This document shows positions 1 through 6,975 of a DNA stretch of 12,662 nt, piece after piece. Every line of letters begins with the position of its first letter. Position 1 is the stretch's first letter. The position numbers and the translations under genes are program-made. The notes below the pieces were generated by a model. That model saw nothing but the letters and a program-made list of their open reading frames with translations, was not told the DNA's origin and searched no databases. The DNA is from Arthrobacter sp. (GTDB lineage Bacteria; Actinomycetota; Actinomycetes; Actinomycetales; Micrococcaceae), in contig JAODMA010000109.1 in NCBI GenBank assembly GCA_025464545.1, positions 1 through 12,662 on the forward strand. Reading direction: 5' to 3'.

Positions 1-210
1 GCCAGCTGGGAAATCAGCGAGGCACTGCTGCCGTTCCTGGAAACCGTGATTTCAGGTCCCGAGGCGTGGACCTCGGACGAGACGATCCACCGCGCCATAG
101 AAATCCGCGACGGCGCGGTCCTGAACCCGGACGTTCTGCAGTTCCAGCAGCGGGAGCCGGCGTACCCGCATCTGCCCACAACGGGCTTGCGGTTCCGCAC
201 TGTTCCCGGA
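1..210 (+). CDS. Unidentified partial coding stretch (left edge, 3' end unclear)
   Basis: The frame starting at base 1 has strong G/C bias at third codon positions to about base 180 and gives a plausible peptide (for example ISEALLPFLE, IEIRDGAVLNP), so it probably belongs to a gene entering from the left. I do not recognise the family. It has no stop before the palindrome at 227-262, and the frame stays open to 1635 only because it then runs antisense to the MFS gene. Codon bias fades after about 180, so the end given here is approximate. A +1 shift into the second frame would end at a TAG at 251-253, so the gene may have lost its own stop by a small indel. The other forward frames and the reverse strand give less convincing peptides here. 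Confidence 0.3.
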
Positions 211-226
211 TTTCCGCTGCGAAAGT

Positions 227-262
227 GGACAGCCGCTGCGTGGATCCACGTAGCGGCTGTCC
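227..262. terminator. 36-bp palindrome, probable bidirectional terminator
   Basis: GGACAGCCGCT (227-237) is matched by its exact reverse complement at 252-262. The centre, GCGTGGATCCACGT, is itself palindromic apart from one G:T pair, so the whole 36 bp can form one cruciform or hairpin. It lies between the end of the left-edge coding stretch and the stop of the minus-strand MFS gene at 280, where a terminator serving both is expected. No long T-run follows on either side, so Rho-independent activity is inferred from the stem alone. Confidence 0.55.
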
Positions 263-279
263 GAAAAGGGTGCGGAAGG

Positions 280-1653
280 CTACGATGCGGTGCCTGCCGG
301 GCGGCTGCCCCCAGCCCGGACGATCCTCACCAGGCGGCGCCGGTCCTTCAGATCGACCTTGAGCATCAACTGGTCGCGGCGTGCCAGCACGACGCCGATC
401 GTCGCGGCTGCCAGGGTTGGCACGCCGCCGGATACGAGAATGGCCGCGTGCGGGTCGACGTGCTCGGCCAGCCAGCCGATCAGCGGCCCGCCGATCGCCT
501 GTCCGCCGATCAGCACCATGATGTAGAGGCTCATAACCCGCCCGCGGATAGCCATGTTGGAGCTGATCTGGACGAGTTGGTTGGCCGCGGTCAGGAACAT
601 CAGGCACCAAAAACCTGCCAGGACCATGGCCGCGCCGAACCACAGCAGGGACGGTGCCGCGGCGGACAGGCAGAGCATGAGTCCGTACATTCCTGCACCC
701 AGCATCACCGAGCGAAGCCTCAGCTCACGTCGGCGGGCGGAAGTGACGGCCCCGGCCAGCGCACCCAGTGCCACCAACGCGTTCAGCAGGCCGTAGCCGC
801 CGGCCCCGACGTCGTACACCTGGTCCGCGAAGGCGGCCAGCAGCACCGGCAGGCCCATCGCGAACACCGCGATGAAACCGGCCATGAGCCAGGGCCAGTA
901 AATGGTCGGTTTGCCCAGGGCGTAGCGCAATCCCTCCCGGAGCATGCCCTTCCGCTTTGGAACGGGGGCGCTGGTCTGCAGTTCATCCTTCCGCAGGGTG
1001 AGGAGCATGGCGACCGTGGAGCAGCACGCGACGGCGTTTGCGGCGAAGGCCCACCCGGCGCCTACCGCAGTGAGCAGCACCCCGGCGAGCGCCGGGCCGA
1101 TCAATCCGCCGAGCTGAAAGGTTGTGGAGTTCACGCTGATGGCGTTCCGCAGGTACCGCGGACCGACGAGCTCGTTGACGAAAACCTGGCGCGCCGGCTG
1201 GTCCAACACTGTGACAAACCCGAGTGCCAGCGCAATCCCGTAGACATGCCAGACTTCGATCCGCTGGGTGAGGGCCAGGACCGCGAGGACCGCCGCGAGC
1301 AGGGCGGCCGCCGACTGGCACAGCATCAGGATCCTGCGTTTCGCGAAGCGGTCGGCCATCATCCCCGCCCAAGGTCCGAAAAACAGCGAAGGCAGGAACT
1401 GCAGCGCCACGGTGATCCCGACGGCGGTGACGGAGCCGGAGAGCTGGAGCACCAGCCAGTCCTGGGTGATCCGCTGCATCCACAGCGCAATCACCGCGAT
1501 GAAGTGGCCGATTGCGAAGATCCGGAAATTGCGGACCTTCAAGGAAATGAAGGTGTGGCGCCAGGGCAGGCGCTCCTGGACGGCGGCGATCGGCTGGGTA
1601 GTTGTGTCGGGCAAGTCAGTCACATTGGCCGGTAAGGGCGGAGGGGGTGCCAC
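280..1653 (-). CDS. MFS transporter, DHA3/EntS-like (MFS_3) exporter
   Basis: This 457-aa protein is predicted to be a 12-helix inner-membrane secondary transporter of the major facilitator superfamily. The N-terminal 30 residues are Pro-rich and cytosolic. The motif MQRITQDWLVLQLSGS (59-74) and the loop 2-3 motif A variant GPWAGMMADRFAKRR (93-107, with Asp-Arg and paired basic residues) are typical of the MFS_3/EntS-like group, whose members export siderophores or drugs. The substrate cannot be read from the sequence. The start is a GTG; AGAGGA (complement of 1661-1666) lies 7 nt upstream of it and supports the choice. The gene is divergent from a LysR regulator 138 bp away, which is likely its local controller. 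It ends with a basic cytosolic tail 18 bp from the palindrome at 227-262. Confidence 0.88.
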   Translation of the reverse strand: MAPPPPLPANVTDLPDTTTQPIAAVQERLPWRHTFISLKVRNFRIFAIGHFIAVIALWMQRITQDWLVLQLSGSVTAVGITVALQFLPSLFFGPWAGMMADRFAKRRILMLCQSAAALLAAVLAVLALTQRIEVWHVYGIALALGFVTVLDQPARQVFVNELVGPRYLRNAISVNSTTFQLGGLIGPALAGVLLTAVGAGWAFAANAVACCSTVAMLLTLRKDELQTSAPVPKRKGMLREGLRYALGKPTIYWPWLMAGFIAVFAMGLPVLLAAFADQVYDVGAGGYGLLNALVALGALAGAVTSARRRELRLRSVMLGAGMYGLMLCLSAAAPSLLWFGAAMVLAGFWCLMFLTAANQLVQISSNMAIRGRVMSLYIMVLIGGQAIGGPLIGWLAEHVDPHAAILVSGGVPTLAAATIGVVLARRDQLMLKVDLKDRRRLVRIVRAGGSRPAGTAS

Positions 1654-1715
1654 GGGAAAGTCCTCTGGGAAGCGGGGGCGCGGGATTCCTTAACGCTAGG
1701 CTGGACCGAATCAAT

Positions 1716-1736
1716 TGCGGAAGGTTATTGACCGCA
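1716..1736. promoter_or_regulatory. Candidate LysR operator between MFS gene and LysR gene
   Basis: The divergent intergenic region 1654-1791 contains the inverted repeat TGCGG-N11-CCGCA, which has the interrupted-dyad form and T...A ends of LysR-type sites. Just downstream CGCAT recurs at 1733 and 1742 and CGCAA at 1754, and ATTGCG (1714-1719) is the reverse complement of CGCAAT (1754-1759). Binding by the adjacent regulator is inferred from position only. Confidence 0.4.
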
Positions 1737-1791
1737 TAACTCGCATTACGGATCGCAATGGCCGGCAACGGTTGACTCCCCGGGAGGCTGC

Positions 1792-2646
1792 ATGTTTGAC
1801 CCTGCCCAGCTCCGCTCTTTCCTGGCCGTGGCCGAAACCCTGAGCTTCACCAAGGCCGCCGAACGGCTGGGGCTGGCCCAGCCCACCGTGAGCCAGCACG
1901 TCCGGAAGCTTGAGGCCGCTTCGAAGCGGGTCCTGGTGGCGCGCGACACCCGCGACGTCAGCCTGACCGACAACGGCGACGCCATGGCCGGTTTCGCGCG
2001 GAGCATCCTCTCCGCCCACGACGCCGCTGCGCGCTACTTCTCCGGATCGGCCATGCGGGGTCGGCTGCGCTTCGGCACGGCGGATGATCTGGCGATCACC
2101 GGGCTCCCGAGGATCCTCAGGGAGTTCCGTCAGATTTACCCGCAGATCAACCTGGAACTGACGGTGGGGCAAAGCGACCAGCTCTACAAACGGCTCAACG
2201 CGGGCCAACTGGACCTCGTCTTCGTCAAATGGGTGGCCGGAGCCAGGGACGGCACCGTGGTGCAGCAGGATTCCTTCGCCTGGGTGGGCCTGGAGCAGAC
2301 CGCGCTTGACCCCGCCGACCCCGTGCCCCTGATCGCCTACCCGTCGCCGAGCCTGAGCCGGAAGCTTGCCATCGATGCGCTCGAATCCACCGGTCGGACG
2401 TGGCGCATCACCTGCACCACACGCCAGATCAGCGGGGTGCTCGCGGCTGTCCGGGCGGGCATCGGCGTCGCGGTGATGCCGTCCTCGCTGGTCCCGGACG
2501 ATCTGAAGATCATCACCCGCCGCTTCGACCTGCCGCCCGTTGGCGACGTCGACTTCACCCTCATCCGCAACCCGCTGGCCAATGCCGAGGTAATCGACGC
2601 CCTCACCCAGGCCATCGCGGGGCGGACGCTCAAGCGTTCCGCCTGA
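1792..2646 (+). CDS. LysR-family transcriptional regulator (divergent to MFS gene)
   Basis: This 284-aa LysR-type regulator has an N-terminal winged helix-turn-helix at about residues 3-60. Its recognition region, FTKAAERLGLAQPTVSQHVRKLE (19-41), matches the family pattern. The turn after it, EAASKRVLVARDTRDVSLTDNG, departs from the usual LG..LF.R form. A periplasmic-binding-protein-like effector domain follows from about residue 88 (GRLRFGTADDL) to near the C-terminus. The ATG start has GGGAGG 5 nt upstream. LysR regulators commonly control the divergent neighbour and themselves, so the MFS exporter at 280-1653 is the probable target; the effector is unknown. A short GC hairpin follows at 2668-2681. 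Confidence 0.9.
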   Translation: MFDPAQLRSFLAVAETLSFTKAAERLGLAQPTVSQHVRKLEAASKRVLVARDTRDVSLTDNGDAMAGFARSILSAHDAAARYFSGSAMRGRLRFGTADDLAITGLPRILREFRQIYPQINLELTVGQSDQLYKRLNAGQLDLVFVKWVAGARDGTVVQQDSFAWVGLEQTALDPADPVPLIAYPSPSLSRKLAIDALESTGRTWRITCTTRQISGVLAAVRAGIGVAVMPSSLVPDDLKIITRRFDLPPVGDVDFTLIRNPLANAEVIDALTQAIAGRTLKRSA

Positions 2647-2667
2647 CCCGCCGTCGGCCCGCCATGC

Positions 2668-2681
2668 CCGGTCCAGACCGG
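2668..2681 (+). terminator. Weak hairpin after LysR gene
   Basis: CCGGT-CCAG-ACCGG can form a 5-bp GC stem with a 4-nt loop, 22 bp after the LysR stop. It is followed by ACTTCTG rather than a T-run, so it is at best a weak terminator. Confidence 0.2.
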
Positions 2682-2687
2682 ACTTCT

Positions 2688-2728
2688 GAGTACTTGCGCT
2701 GCACCTACTTGGACGGGTGTACTTACGC
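2688..2728 (+). repeat. Three TACTT repeats upstream of the small-ORF/zinc-ribbon promoter
   Basis: TACTT occurs at 2691, 2706 and 2720, about 15 and 14 bp apart. The outer two sit in longer copies, GAGTACTTGCGC (2688-2699) and GTGTACTTACGC (2717-2728), which match at 10 of 12 bases. The last copy ends 6 bp before the putative -35 element at 2735, the position expected for an activator or repressor array. No known factor is assigned. Confidence 0.4.
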
Positions 2729-2734
2729 AGGCCA

Positions 2735-2763
2735 TTGATCACCCGCAGTGCGTGGCCTATCCT
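2735..2763 (+). promoter_or_regulatory. Sigma70-like promoter for small ORF and zinc-ribbon gene
   Basis: TTGATC (2735-2740), a 17-bp spacer and TATCCT (2758-2763) form a good housekeeping-type promoter. Transcription would begin near 2770, giving a leader of about 20 nt before the small ORF at 2792 and about 100 nt before the zinc-ribbon gene. Confidence 0.55.
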
Positions 2764-2869
2764 GAAAACGTTGAAGGTCAAGAAGAGGCCCATGACAACG
2801 ATTCGAAAACGAACGCTCCGCCGCGGCCTTGCCGTACGGCAGCCACACCGGAAGCGTTCGGGATAGGCC
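2754..2869. repeat. 13-bp inverted repeat flanking the small ORF
   Basis: GGCCTATCCTGAA (2754-2766) is matched in inverted orientation by TTCGGGATAGGCC (2857-2869), 12 of 13 bases. The left arm overlaps the -10 element and the right arm carries the stop codon of the small ORF. Because most of the left arm lies upstream of the expected transcript start, a DNA-level role or a small mobile-element remnant is more likely than an RNA stem. No target-site duplication is visible outside the arms. Confidence 0.4.
2792..2866 (+). CDS. Small ORF, 24-aa basic peptide (possible leader peptide)
   Basis: An ATG follows AAGAAGAGG (RBS core 3-8 nt upstream) and opens a 24-codon frame that starts MTTIRKRTLRR, ends QPHRKRSG and stops at TAG 2864-2866. 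It is rich in Arg and Lys and has no hydrophobic segment. It follows a good promoter and ends 7 bp before the start of the zinc-ribbon gene, so it could be a translated leader, a translational coupler or a tiny basic protein. The family is unknown, and chance cannot be excluded at this length. Confidence 0.4.
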   Translation: MTTIRKRTLRRGLAVRQPHRKRSG

Positions 2870-2873
2870 GACA

Positions 2874-3230
2874 ATGACGCCAGCCATAAACCACCCCCAT
2901 GCGACCGCACCTTCGGATGTCGCCCTGAAGCCGATGCGTCCGCTGACGCCGGCCACGCGCCGCGGCGCCGCCGCCCAACACCCCAGCCGGGGCCGCCGCG
3001 ACGTACACCCGATCTCCCTGGCGGATGCCGACTACGCCAGTAGCCCTTACTGCGAACGTTGCGGTACCGACGAATTTATCTACTTGGAGACCTTCGTGCC
3101 GGCCACCCACCGTCGGGACGGATCCGTCAGTCGGCTCGGCGAGGTCACCTATTTCTGCTCCGGTTGCGACGACTTCTCCGCCCACGCGGTGCCGGCTTCC
3201 TGGGTGCCGCCCGGCTGGTACTTCGGCTGA
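2874..3230 (+). CDS. Small zinc-ribbon protein of unknown function
   Basis: This 118-aa protein has a basic, Pro/Ala-rich and probably disordered N-terminal half (1-50). A compact C-terminal domain carries CERC (Cys60, Cys63) and CSGC (Cys95, Cys98), a four-Cys zinc-ribbon pattern with a 31-residue spacer, and ends in the aromatic motif WVPPGWYFG. I know no assigned function; small actinobacterial proteins of this type are annotated hypothetical. The ATG at 2874 is preferred, with a weak GGATAGG 6 nt upstream. An in-frame TTG at 2829 would add 15 residues but lies inside the small ORF and lacks an RBS. Its own upstream promoter and a strong terminator at 3268-3308 make it part of a short independent unit. 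Confidence 0.75.
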   Translation: MTPAINHPHATAPSDVALKPMRPLTPATRRGAAAQHPSRGRRDVHPISLADADYASSPYCERCGTDEFIYLETFVPATHRRDGSVSRLGEVTYFCSGCDDFSAHAVPASWVPPGWYFG

Positions 3231-3267
3231 CGCCGGGGAAGCCCGGTCAACGAGCCGCTTAGAGCCC

Positions 3268-3308
3268 TGAGCCGGGCGGCCACCATTGGAGGGTGGCCGC
3301 CCGGCTCA
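3268..3308 (+). terminator. Strong 17-bp stem-loop terminator
   Basis: The arms 3268-3284 and 3292-3308 are perfect reverse complements (17 bp, GC-rich, loop ATTGGAG). On the + strand they are followed by GTTTGTTTGTTC, so this is a good Rho-independent terminator for the zinc-ribbon gene. It also lies 27 bp past the convergent putA stop and may insulate that side, although no T-rich tract follows in the minus direction. Confidence 0.85.
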
Positions 3309-3334
3309 GTTTGTTTGTTCTGCTTGCGGCGTCT

Positions 3335-6300
3335 CTAGATCAGGCTGTCTGAGAGGTGGTTGGGGGTGCCGAAGCGGTGCGCCGTGATGCTGATGGCCTG
3401 TTCATGCAGGAACGGCAGCAACTCAACGCGGCCGGCCTCGGTGACCGGGTGGGAGTAGACCGCGAGGTCCGGACGCCCGCCGGTGGCTTCGGCCAGCTCC
3501 TTCGAGTTCCCGCCGATAAGCCGGATCCGGCCCCCGGACAGCTGGCCCGCGTCGGCGAGCCTGCCGGCTGATGCCAGCCACTCGGCGTCCTTCTCCACGC
3601 TGACGTCGATACCGAGACCGGACAGGACAGTGCGCAGCGGAACGGGAAGTTCGACGGCGGTGGACACCGTCACCAGGGACCCCGCCTGCACGCCGGCAGC
3701 GACGGTCCGAACCAGGTGGGCGAGCGGTTCTCCTTCGGCTAGGCGGACCGTCACCGGCAGCGCCCGGTACCGGAAGATGTTGCGTTCCGCGCCCAGGCCG
3801 GAGACGTCCTTGGCGGTGCCGAACTCCTTGGCCCAGGCCGCGGCATCGGAGGCGAGCGCCCGTCGAAGCAGCTCCAGCTCGTCGGCGGCCAGGAAGCCCT
3901 TGGCCGCGTTCTCGATCCGGCGGACACCGGAGTGCGCCGGGGTGGCGCCGGCCGTGCTGGCCTTGCTGGTCCAGTGGCCGAGGCCGACGAGGTAGTTCGG
4001 CCCGCCGGCCTTGGTGCCGGCACCGACGGCGGACTTCTTCCAGCCGCCGAAGGGCTGGCGCTGCACGATGGCACCGGTGATGCCGCGGTTGACGTAAAGG
4101 TTGCCCGCCTGCACGGTGTCCAGCCAGATGCCCAGCTCTTCGGCGCTGAGGGAGTGCAGGCCGGAGGTGAGTCCGTAGTCAATCTGGTTCTGGATGGCGA
4201 TGGCGTCTTCCAGGGTCTCCGCGGTCATCACGCCGAGCACGGGACCGAAGAATTCGGTGAGGTGGAAGTAGGACCCGCGCCGCACTCCGAAGCGGACGCC
4301 CGGGCTCCACAGCCTGCCGGTTTCATCCAGCTTCTTCGGCTCAACGGCCCAGCTCTCGCCTTCGCCCAGAGTAGTAAGGGCGTTGAGGAGCTTGCCGTTG
4401 GCTGGCTCGATGATCGGGCCCATCTGGCTTGTCGGATCCTCGGGGTAGCCGACCTTCAGCGAGGTGACGGCGTCGATCAACTGGTTGTGGAAGCGCTTGG
4501 ACTTCGCCACGGATCCGACAAGGATCACAAGCGACGCTGCGGAGCACTTCTGGCCGGCATGGCCGAACGCGGAGTACGCAACGTCCTTGGCCGCGAGATC
4601 CAGATCGGCGCTGGGCGTGACGATGATGGCGTTCTTGCCGCTGGTTTCAGCCAGCAGCGGCAGGTCGGGGCGGAAGGAACGGAACAGCTCGGCCGTCTCA
4701 TAGCCGCCGGTCAGGATGACGCGGTCCACCGCGGGGTGGGAGATCAGCTGCCGGCCGAGCTCGCGTTCGCCCAGCTGGACCATGGTGAGCACGTCGCGGG
4801 GCACGCCGGCCTCCCAGAGGGCCTCGATCATGACGGCACCGCTACGGCGGGCCTGCTTGGCCGGCTTGATGACGACGGCGGAACCGGCAGCAAGGGCAGC
4901 CAGGGTGGAGCCGGCCGGGATGGCCACCGGGAAGTTCCACGGCGGGGTCACTACGGTGAGCTTCGCGGGGACAAACGTGGCGCCGTCGACGTCGTCGAGC
5001 TTGCGGGCGGACTCCGCGTAGTAGTGCGCGAAGTCAACAGCCTCGCTGACCTCGGGGTCGCCTTGGTCGATGGTCTTGCCGGTCTCGCTGGCCATGACCT
5101 CCAGCAGTTCCGCGCGGCGCGATTCCAGCACGTCACCCGCCCGGTGCAGGATCTCGGCGCGCTCAGCACCGGAAAGGGCGCCCCAGGCCTTGCCCTTTTC
5201 CACCGCGGTGTCGATCACTGAGTTGAGGGTCTGCTCATCGTTGATGGTGGCGGCTTCCACGGCCGCGTTCCCGAGGGTGGAGGAGCTGACCCGCTTCAGG
5301 ATAGCGCGGCCCCATGCCCGGTTGGCGGGCAGCGAGGGGTCGGTGTCCGGGGTGTTCTCGAAGGAGTCGTCCGGCATCGGCGCGGCCGGGAGGCTGCGGT
5401 TCTGCTGGCGGTTCGGTGGCGGAACCGCGTCGTCGAGCTTGGCGAGGGAGGCGAGGAAGCGCTGCTTTTCGCGCTCAAAGAGGCTTTCGTTCTCGCTGAG
5501 TTCGAAAACGGCGGACATGAAGTTGTCCTGGCTGGCACCTTCTTCGAGGCGGCGGATCAGGTACGCGATCGCAACGTCGAATTCGGCGGGGTGGACCACC
5601 GGTGTGTAGAGCAGGAGCGAGCCGACGTCTTTCTTGACGGCTTCGGCCTGGCCCTGGGCCATGCCGAGGAGCATTTCGAACTCGATTCCGGACGCCACGC
5701 CGCGCTGCTTGGCCAGCAGCCAGGCGAAGGCGATGTCGAAGAGGTTATGGCCGGCGACGCCGATCCGGATGTTTTTGATCCGGTCCGGGTGCAGCGAGTA
5801 GTTGAGAACGCGCTTGTAGTTGGTGTCCGAATCCTGCTTGGTGCCCCAGGTGGCGAGCGGCCAATCATGCAGGGAGGATTCGACCTGCTCCATCGGCAGG
5901 TTGGCGCCCTTGACGACGCGGACCTTGATGGCCGCTCCGCCGTCGGCACGGCGGGCGGCGGCCCAGTCCTGCAGCCGGATCATCGCGGAGAGGGCGTCCG
6001 GGAGGTAGGCCTGCAGCACGATGCCGGCCTCGAGGTTCTTGAATTCCGGCTTGTCCAGGATCCGGGTGAAGACCGTGATGGTCATGTCCAGGTCCTTGTA
6101 TTCCTCCATATCCAGGTTGATGAACTTCGCCTTGGGGAAAGAGGCGGCGCGGATGAAGAGCGGCGTCAGCTTCTCGACGACGTGCTCCACGGCCTCATCA
6201 AAGGCCCAGGCGGAGTGCGGGGCGACTGTGGAGGAGACCTTGATGGAGACGTAGTCGACGTCGGGGCGGGACAGCAGCGTGTGGGTGCCCTCGAGCCGGC

Positions 6301-6841
6301 GGGATGCCTCGTGTTCGCCGAGGACCGCCTCGCCGAGGAGGTTGACGTTCAGCTTGATCCCGTCCTTGCGGATCTTGGCGATCGCCGGACCCAGCTTGAC
6401 GTCGGTGGCGTCGACGATCAGGTGGCCGACCATTTCGCGCAGCACGCGCCGGGCGATCGGGATGACCACCTGCGGCAGGACCGGGGCCATGGTGCCCCCG
6501 AGGCGGACGGCGCTGCGCATGTACCACGGCAGGAAGGCCGGGACCTTGGGGGCCAGGGCCGCGAGGTTGCGGGCGGCGACCTGCAGGTCTTCGGGGCGGA
6601 CGACGCCGTCGACGAACCCGACAGTGAAATCGAGGCCGTTCGGGTCCTTCAGGACCCCCGCGAGCTGCTCGGCGGATGCATCAACGGGCACCTGCGCGGC
6701 TTCGGTGAGCCAGTGGCGGACCAGCGCGATGGTGTCCTCCGCGAGGGCGGCGGCCTCCAGCACCGGGGAGCCTTCCGAAACGGCCGCGTGCTCGGCTGTG
6801 GTGCCGGTGTTCGCGCGCAAGTCCGTTGAGATGTTGGTCAT
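3335..6841 (-). CDS. putA: Bifunctional proline dehydrogenase / L-glutamate gamma-semialdehyde (P5C) dehydrogenase
   Basis: PutA oxidises proline to P5C using FAD and then to glutamate using NAD+. In this 1168-aa protein the proline dehydrogenase barrel spans about 70-470, with FINLDMEEYKD (240-250), QAYLPDA (277-283), RVVKGANL (308-315) and GVAGHNLFDIAFAW (361-374). The aldehyde dehydrogenase domain spans about 530-960, with PPWNFP (633-638), ETSGKN (732-737), catalytic Cys766 in GHAGQKCSA, and EFFGPVLG (863-870). A further C-terminal domain (about 1020-1168) follows. There is no N-terminal ribbon-helix-helix, so it should not repress its own gene as enterobacterial PutA does. The ATG at 6841 is chosen because GAGAAG lies 6 nt upstream; an upstream in-frame ATG at 6907 has no RBS and lies inside the promoter module. 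The promoter is shared in form with the permease at 7060-8523. Confidence 0.95.
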   Translation of the reverse strand: MTNISTDLRANTGTTAEHAAVSEGSPVLEAAALAEDTIALVRHWLTEAAQVPVDASAEQLAGVLKDPNGLDFTVGFVDGVVRPEDLQVAARNLAALAPKVPAFLPWYMRSAVRLGGTMAPVLPQVVIPIARRVLREMVGHLIVDATDVKLGPAIAKIRKDGIKLNVNLLGEAVLGEHEASRRLEGTHTLLSRPDVDYVSIKVSSTVAPHSAWAFDEAVEHVVEKLTPLFIRAASFPKAKFINLDMEEYKDLDMTITVFTRILDKPEFKNLEAGIVLQAYLPDALSAMIRLQDWAAARRADGGAAIKVRVVKGANLPMEQVESSLHDWPLATWGTKQDSDTNYKRVLNYSLHPDRIKNIRIGVAGHNLFDIAFAWLLAKQRGVASGIEFEMLLGMAQGQAEAVKKDVGSLLLYTPVVHPAEFDVAIAYLIRRLEEGASQDNFMSAVFELSENESLFEREKQRFLASLAKLDDAVPPPNRQQNRSLPAAPMPDDSFENTPDTDPSLPANRAWGRAILKRVSSSTLGNAAVEAATINDEQTLNSVIDTAVEKGKAWGALSGAERAEILHRAGDVLESRRAELLEVMASETGKTIDQGDPEVSEAVDFAHYYAESARKLDDVDGATFVPAKLTVVTPPWNFPVAIPAGSTLAALAAGSAVVIKPAKQARRSGAVMIEALWEAGVPRDVLTMVQLGERELGRQLISHPAVDRVILTGGYETAELFRSFRPDLPLLAETSGKNAIIVTPSADLDLAAKDVAYSAFGHAGQKCSAASLVILVGSVAKSKRFHNQLIDAVTSLKVGYPEDPTSQMGPIIEPANGKLLNALTTLGEGESWAVEPKKLDETGRLWSPGVRFGVRRGSYFHLTEFFGPVLGVMTAETLEDAIAIQNQIDYGLTSGLHSLSAEELGIWLDTVQAGNLYVNRGITGAIVQRQPFGGWKKSAVGAGTKAGGPNYLVGLGHWTSKASTAGATPAHSGVRRIENAAKGFLAADELELLRRALASDAAAWAKEFGTAKDVSGLGAERNIFRYRALPVTVRLAEGEPLAHLVRTVAAGVQAGSLVTVSTAVELPVPLRTVLSGLGIDVSVEKDAEWLASAGRLADAGQLSGGRIRLIGGNSKELAEATGGRPDLAVYSHPVTEAGRVELLPFLHEQAISITAHRFGTPNHLSDSLI

Positions 6842-6885
6842 GGCGGCTTCTCGTTCTTTCTCGAAATGTGGACCGTTCTTAGACT

Positions 6886-6945
6886 CAGTATGCGACCGGA
6901 TTTTCATAAGATAAAGCGATGTTTACTGAGCAATACAGGTAAGAA
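6886..6945 (-). promoter_or_regulatory. putA promoter and operator module (matches permease promoter)
   Basis: Read on the minus strand this contains TTCT, TATTG, CTTTATCTTATG and then GCATACTG. TACTGA (6885-6890) is the likely -10 and TTATCT, 18 bp upstream of it, sits at the -35 position. Transcription would start near 6878, leaving about 37 nt of leader before the ATG. The 60 bp align without gaps to 8586-8645 with 42 identities. Confidence 0.6.
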
Positions 6946-6975
6946 AAACCAACTCTTTGAACGGGTCCTTAAACT

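Noticed and set aside
46..1635. 529-codon + strand open frame
   Set aside because: Beyond about base 210 it is the antisense of the MFS gene; the peptide is rich in Gln, His, Gly and Arg with no recognisable domain, as expected from a GC-rich shadow frame.
2829..2873. TTG start adding 15 residues to the zinc-ribbon protein
   Set aside because: No RBS, and it overlaps the small ORF; the ATG at 2874 is better placed.
1711..2910. 399-codon minus-strand frame opposite the first LysR gene
   Set aside because: Antisense shadow; the + strand reading has full LysR domain structure and a good RBS.
3932..5221. 429-codon + strand open frame opposite putA
   Set aside because: Antisense shadow of the aldehyde dehydrogenase domain; low-complexity composition and no RBS.
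5591..6829. 412-codon + strand open frame opposite putA
   Set aside because: Antisense shadow of the proline dehydrogenase domain, whose motifs are intact on the minus strand.
6842..6907. Upstream ATG (6907) extending PutA by 22 residues
   Set aside because: No RBS, it lies upstream of the predicted transcript start, and the extension is unlike known PutA N-termini.
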